From: Pseudomonas frederiksbergensis
Lineage (GTDB): Bacteria > Pseudomonadota > Gammaproteobacteria > Pseudomonadales > Pseudomonadaceae
DNA length: 64,000 nt
Direction of reading: 5' to 3'
Assembly: GCF_001952935.1 (NCBI RefSeq)
Contig: NZ_CP018319.1
Span: 4,608,001-4,672,000, forward strand
Shown: piece by piece, positions 60,659-64,000 of the stretch
Layout of the letters: every line of letters begins with the position of its first letter
Position numbering within the stretch: position 1 is the first letter of the stretch
Notes under the pieces: model-generated
The model's database searches: none
What the model was told of the DNA's origin: nothing
The model's input: only the letters and a program-made list of their open reading frames with translations
Translations under genes and position numbers: made by a program

Positions 60659-60991
60659 ATGAATAGAGACTTGATGGAAGAAGAGATGCGCCGGGCGCTA
60701 TTCGGTGATTCTGAGTCCCCTGCGCCGGCAATTAACTCACACGTGCAAGACTCCGTCCCGGATGTCGTGATCGTGCAACCGGTAAAGGCAGCGAAGAAAA
60801 AGAAAGTCTCAAAAGGCTTCACGCCCAGGCTGAGAGTCACGCTGCGGGTGGGAAATGAATTTGAAGGCAAGATGCACGAGTTGGTACATGAGGCCAATAC
60901 GCTGAGCTCTCTAGTTGCAGAGCAAGAAGCTACTAAGATGGCCAGAAAAAAATTCAGGTTTGTGGAAGTGGTGTCGGTCAAGTCGATGTAA
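60659..60991 (+). CDS. Hypothetical protein of Pseudomonas islands (110 aa)
   Basis: From ATG 60659. Lys-rich linker AKKKKVSKGF, then a beta-rich part TPRLRVTLRVGNEFEGK and LVAEQEATKMARKKFRFVEV. I recall similar proteins in Pseudomonas accessory regions, without an assigned function. Confidence 0.55.
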   Translation: MNRDLMEEEMRRALFGDSESPAPAINSHVQDSVPDVVIVQPVKAAKKKKVSKGFTPRLRVTLRVGNEFEGKMHELVHEANTLSSLVAEQEATKMARKKFRFVEVVSVKSM

Positions 60992-61020
60992 TGAGCACTC
61001 TCACTTGGCTCGCTCGCCTA

Positions 61021-61304
61021 GCATTGAACCGCATTCGGTTACCGCGGATCAACCTATCGGAGTCAGCCTCGCCGAACAGGCACAGCTACGGGTGGTCAAT
61101 AGCGGCCCGGCGGTGCCGCAGTCGGTATTGCAGCACCTGACAGAGCGTTTTGTGCGCGGTCACAGTGAAATCAGTGGTTCAGGGCTGGGGTTGGCGATTA
61201 CTAAAACCATCGTGCAGAGGGTCAACGCGAGAATGAAATTGGTTTCCCCTGCAACAGGTCGACAGGAGGGATTCGAAGTGTGCGTCTGGTTACCGCTTGC
61301 CTAG
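61021..61304 (+). pseudogene. C-terminal remnant of a sensor histidine kinase
   Basis: Only the end of an HATPase_c domain remains: LRVVNSGPAVPQSVLQHLTE then FVRGHSEISGSGLGLAIT (G2 box GSGLGLAI), ending VCVWLPLA. The H box, dimer and N-boxes are missing. No start codon fits. Confidence 0.7.
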
Positions 61305-61331
61305 TTCCAGCCAGGTCGCCGGGCTCCACTT

Positions 61332-61372
61332 GGCTCTTTCTCAGCGTCGAGAATAACGAACGAAAGTTAAGT
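61332..61372. repeat. 41-bp repeat, copy 2
   Basis: Identical to 47866-47906. It includes the last codons of the intact integrase gene (stop at 61367-61369), so it marks the 3' boundary of an integrase module. Confidence 0.8.
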
Positions 61373-62785
61373 CGCTGTGTACTCTGGAAATGACATCATC
61401 GACTCGGTCGAGGACAGCACCGCACTGAGTCGATCGCCCAACAGGTTCCAAGCACATCTCTTTTCTTCAGCATAGTCGTGATGCAGGTAATGGCGCCTCA
61501 CCCGCGAGCCGGCCAGCACATGGTTTTGGCAGCGGTCGATGACGTCCAGGCTGACCCCCAAGGCTTGCATCATGGTTGCGCCCGTACGGCGTAAGTCACG
61601 CGGCGTCCAGTCACCGTTCTGGCCGTCGGCAAGGACCAGCGTGTCGTCGTGACACCGTCGTGAGAGGGCCTTACGGTTTTTGAACCGGGCCTGGCGATCG
61701 CCCACCTGCTTGCTCACCACTTTCACGTCCACATGCCCATCATCCTGCTTGTTCGGAAAGCACCACTGGGAATCTCCCGTCAGGGTCTTGAGTTCCTGAA
61801 AGAAATGCAGCGCGAAAGGGGAGAGGAAGACATGGTGGTCCTGTTTCTTGCCCCGGGTGCCTTTGACGTTTTCACTGGGGAGGAACCAGGTCTGCCGGTC
61901 CAGGTCGACATTTTTCCATTCAGCCTGCAGCAACTCGCCAATGCGGCACAAAGTACCCAGGCTGATCCAGAGCGCGAGTTGAGTTTCTTTCTTTAACGGC
62001 CGTATGCCGTCGTATTTTTGCCCGGCGGGGAGGGCGCTGTAATCGGCGGTCATTTGCTGGAAGCGGTTGTGCAATTCCAACAGCTCCGCCGGCGAAAGGA
62101 TCCTGCTTCTTTCGGCCTCGTAGTCGGCCGGGATCAGGGGGGAGATGTCGACCAGTTCCGTCGGGTCGCCCTCGACCAATAAGGCCCGCCAGGGCTGGCG
62201 CTTTCTGGCCCAGCCAAACATCTGGGTGAGGTCGGCGAAGAAGCTGATGGCTTGCCGGTGAGCGCCGCGGTTGAGCACGGTGCGGATCAGCGCTCGAACA
62301 TCGTGTTCGGAAACATTGTTCACCGCTGTCTTGCCGAGTGCCGGGTATAGGTCCTTGTTAAAGCGTCGTTGCAACTCGGCGTTACCGTCTTTGCGTGCAA
62401 CACCATCCAACAGCCACGCCTTGGCCAGATCCTGGACGGTCAGTGTTTGCACCTTGCGCGTCTTTTCCTGTTCGGCCTCTACGTTAGCCACGGCGTGCGC
62501 CTGTGCCTTAGCGGTTTTCTTGTGTTCGTTGGGATTGATCTGCTCATCGATGAGCGCACGGGCCTGGTTACGTGCTTTACGGATGTCCGTCAGGGATTTG
62601 CGCGGCCAGGACCCGCAGGCGTACTCTTTGTTCTGGTCGCCCCACCGATAGCGATAGAAAAAACTGACCGACACGCCGTCTTTACGCAGGGAAATTCGAC
62701 CGGCCAGATTGCCGTCCTCCCTGAGGATTCGGCCGGCATCATTGGCGGTCAGCGACTCGAGTTCTTTGATGGTGATTTTGGCCAT
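61367..62785 (-). CDS. Tyrosine recombinase (P4-type integrase), catalytic His replaced
   Basis: 472 residues from ATG 62785. N-terminal DUF4102-like arm-binding part (KITIKELESL, RYRWGDQNKEYACG). Core SAM-like domain about 115-205. Catalytic box I TLCRIGEL (Arg281), box II PRDLRR, where His of H-x-x-R is Arg396 (codon CGT 61598-61600) and Arg399 is kept; NH at 421-422; nucleophile Tyr438 in HHDYAEE. It lies 160 bases from the right repeat and reads away from it. A truncated relative (48014) keeps the His. It would have catalysed insertion into tRNA-Pro. Confidence 0.9.
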   Translation of the reverse strand: MAKITIKELESLTANDAGRILREDGNLAGRISLRKDGVSVSFFYRYRWGDQNKEYACGSWPRKSLTDIRKARNQARALIDEQINPNEHKKTAKAQAHAVANVEAEQEKTRKVQTLTVQDLAKAWLLDGVARKDGNAELQRRFNKDLYPALGKTAVNNVSEHDVRALIRTVLNRGAHRQAISFFADLTQMFGWARKRQPWRALLVEGDPTELVDISPLIPADYEAERSRILSPAELLELHNRFQQMTADYSALPAGQKYDGIRPLKKETQLALWISLGTLCRIGELLQAEWKNVDLDRQTWFLPSENVKGTRGKKQDHHVFLSPFALHFFQELKTLTGDSQWCFPNKQDDGHVDVKVVSKQVGDRQARFKNRKALSRRCHDDTLVLADGQNGDWTPRDLRRTGATMMQALGVSLDVIDRCQNHVLAGSRVRRHYLHHDYAEEKRCAWNLLGDRLSAVLSSTESMMSFPEYTAT

Positions 62786-62945
62786 AAAATGGGTTCCCCC
62801 TACTTTTACCCCCACAAAAACGTCGGCTCTTGGTGGACGTTACTGGACTCTCGTAGAGCAGAACACCGCTGGAGCTCAAGTAAATACTAGCTTAGAAAAA
62901 TCCAGAGTAAAATTTTGGAAGCTTTCAAAAAGTATGAGAAAGGAG

Positions 62946-63089
62946 ATGGGGTGCTAGGGGTAGAGTGTTCGAATCACTCCGTCCCGACCATATAAATCAA
63001 GGGGGTGCGAGACTTTATTTCGCGACCCCTTTTTATTTTCAAGCGTTTTTACCCCTACAAAACGACTGGCTCTCGGTGGAATCTTTACC
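62946..63089 (+). repeat. Right direct repeat (attR/tandem att region)
   Basis: 62946-62990 repeats the 3' 45 bases of tRNA-Pro with one change (A at 62962 for C). The match to 45995-46137 continues through a hairpin and TTTTTACCCCTACAAAA to 63089. Only the tRNA's 3' half is present, so it is not a functional tRNA. Confidence 0.88.
62999..63034 (+). terminator. Terminator-like hairpin in the right repeat
   Basis: Counterpart of 46048-46083: AAGGGGGTGCGAG pairs imperfectly with TCGCGACCCCTTTTT. Confidence 0.6.
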
Positions 63090-63190
63090 AACACCACCTG
63101 GGGTTACACCCTAAATTGTTGGCTTTCTCGGGGAGTTGGTTACCTGCACGGCACAGCTTTTAGCCTTAGGAGAGGTGCAATTGCAGAGTG

Positions 63191-63220
63191 TTGACGTGTG
63201 CATAGATATGCACATATAGT
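63191..63220 (+). promoter_or_regulatory. ArsR promoter with operator filling the spacer
   Basis: TTGACG (63191-63196) and TATAGT (63215-63220) are 18 bases apart. The spacer is exactly the perfect palindrome TGTGCATA-GA-TATGCACA (63197-63214). A half copy TGTGCATA recurs at 63605-63612 before the next gene. Confidence 0.75.
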
Positions 63221-63227
63221 CGGTTGC

Positions 63228-63578
63228 ATGACTAATCGAATCCTTAACCGAACCCGCGCAATTGACGCCGCAATCGAGTCTCTCGATGGCGCTTTCTTCA
63301 AGGCGCTTTGCGAGCCTTCGCGTGTAGCTGTGCTCAAGCGCGTGATGCAACTGGGGCGCGCCGACATCGGAGAGATTGCGGAAGCACTGCCCCAGGAACG
63401 CTCAGTTGTTTCCCGGCATCTGCAAGTACTGTTAGAGGCAGGTATCGTCCGCGGTACCAAGGTCAGCAGGCAGATGTTCTACGAGGTGGATGGTCCGGCA
63501 GTGGTGACACGCCTCGAAGCCATTCTTCAGCATATGAAAAGCCTTGCCCCATTCTGCTGCCCAGGTACGTCCGGGTAG
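63228..63578 (+). CDS. ArsR-family metalloregulator
   Basis: 116 residues from ATG 63228. Winged helix: FKALCEPSRVAVLKRVM then DIGEIAEALPQERSVVSRHLQV. It lacks the alpha3 ELCVC metal site of plasmid ArsR. A C-terminal Cys-Cys (PFCCPGTSG) could bind As(III). The start is only seven bases past the -10 element, so the message may be leaderless. It would repress itself and the flavoprotein gene after it. Confidence 0.85.
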   Translation: MTNRILNRTRAIDAAIESLDGAFFKALCEPSRVAVLKRVMQLGRADIGEIAEALPQERSVVSRHLQVLLEAGIVRGTKVSRQMFYEVDGPAVVTRLEAILQHMKSLAPFCCPGTSG

Positions 63579-63613
63579 TTTTTTTGCCCTGTAGCGTGCA
63601 TGAGTGTGCATAT

Positions 63614-64000
63614 ATGAATGTAATGAATGAAATCATGGATGTCATTGTGATCGGCGCAGGCCAGGCAGGATTAGCGTGCGGTTGGCACTTACAGCAGCAA
63701 AACCTTCGGTTCCTGATTTTGGATGCTGAGCGGTCTCCGGGAGGGAATTGGCGCAATTACTACGACAGTCTGAAGCTTTTTTCTCCAGCTGCTTACTCGT
63801 CATTGCCGGGCATGCGCTTCCCGGCAGAACCTGATCGTTACCCGCTTCGTGATGATGTCGTGCGCTATCTAGACGACTACGCAATGGCATTCAAATTGCC
63901 AATTCGTCAGAACACCCGCGTGCAGCATGTACGAAGAGTGCGCGGACTGTTTCAGCTTCAAACGGACGATGGAGAAATTTTCCGCTCCAAGGCGTTAGTC
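63614..64000 (+). CDS. Flavoprotein monooxygenase, ArsO-like, 3' end outside window
   Basis: Starts at ATG 63614, 63623 or 63635 and is open to the edge (129 residues seen). DVIVIGAGQAGLACGWHLQQ is the FAD motif; RNYYDSLKLFSPAAYSSLPG matches ArsO-like oxidoreductases. Placement 35 bases after an ArsR gene and behind a half operator supports a metalloid-related, ArsR-controlled role. The substrate is not established. Confidence 0.75.
   Translation, partial: MNVMNEIMDVIVIGAGQAGLACGWHLQQQNLRFLILDAERSPGGNWRNYYDSLKLFSPAAYSSLPGMRFPAEPDRYPLRDDVVRYLDDYAMAFKLPIRQNTRVQHVRRVRGLFQLQTDDGEIFRSKALV

Noticed and set aside
62946..62990. A second tRNA-Pro
   Set aside because: Only the 3' half is present; no 5' acceptor strand or D-arm. 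It is an attachment duplicate.

Overview
The window reads as a chromosomal segment of a fluorescent-group Pseudomonas. Signs of this are the thrS-infC-rpmI-rplT-pheS-pheT-ihfA-merR-tRNA-Pro order, an RsmE-type CsrA protein, DUF1654, and GC-rich Pseudomonas-style coding with overlapping starts and stops. No species can be fixed from sequence alone.

Region 1 (1-21.2 kb). After a truncated SDR oxidoreductase and a tRNA-Val/tRNA-Asp/tRNA-Asp cluster lies a complete achromobactin-type siderophore locus: an ECF sigma factor, a FecR-like regulator, a TonB receptor with a signalling domain, then acsF-acsD-acsE-MFS exporter-acsC-acsB-acsA and cbrABCD. It ends with a FhuF-like iron reductase and an RraA-fold protein before a strong terminator. 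AcsF and AcsE would supply the amine, AcsB the citrate, and AcsD/AcsC/AcsA the amide or ester joining. The MFS protein would export the product; Acr and CbrABCD would bring the ferric complex back, and the FhuF-like protein would release iron.

Region 2 (21.2-38.2 kb) is mixed housekeeping: a PuuB-like oxidase, tRNA-Val(GAC), small lipoproteins and membrane proteins, rsmE, a decayed siderophore-interacting protein, and a DUF1654-endonuclease I pair behind a perfect LexA box. It continues with periplasmic glutaminase-asparaginase, a ribose operon rbsBACRKD followed by a secreted nucleoside hydrolase, an I78-type inhibitor lipoprotein and a cold-shock protein. Region 3 (38.5-46.0 kb) is the conserved translation operon, with an ATT start for infC and a hairpin before pheS, ending in tRNA-Pro(GGG).

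Region 4 (46.0-63.1 kb) is a decayed genomic island array in the 3' end of tRNA-Pro. An approx. 143-bp direct repeat (45995-46137 and 62946-63089) brackets it. It carries one full-length tyrosine integrase next to the right repeat, a truncated and frameshifted integrase of the same family, a sterol-desaturase-family cargo gene, many tiny phage-like ORFs with repeated flanking cassettes, a frameshifted C5 DNA methyltransferase, an IS66 element, a GNAT, a periplasmic binding protein and several gene remnants. The repeats extend beyond the tRNA core into integrase-flank-like sequence, which points to tandem integrations. Right of the array (63.1-64 kb) an ArsR-family regulator with an operator inside its own promoter precedes a partial ArsO-like flavoprotein.

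I found no clearly new multi-gene system. The points most worth following are the extra FhuF and RraA-like genes of the siderophore operon, the SOS-controlled DUF1654-nuclease pair, the tandem island scars with a mutated integrase active site, and the ArsR promoter.
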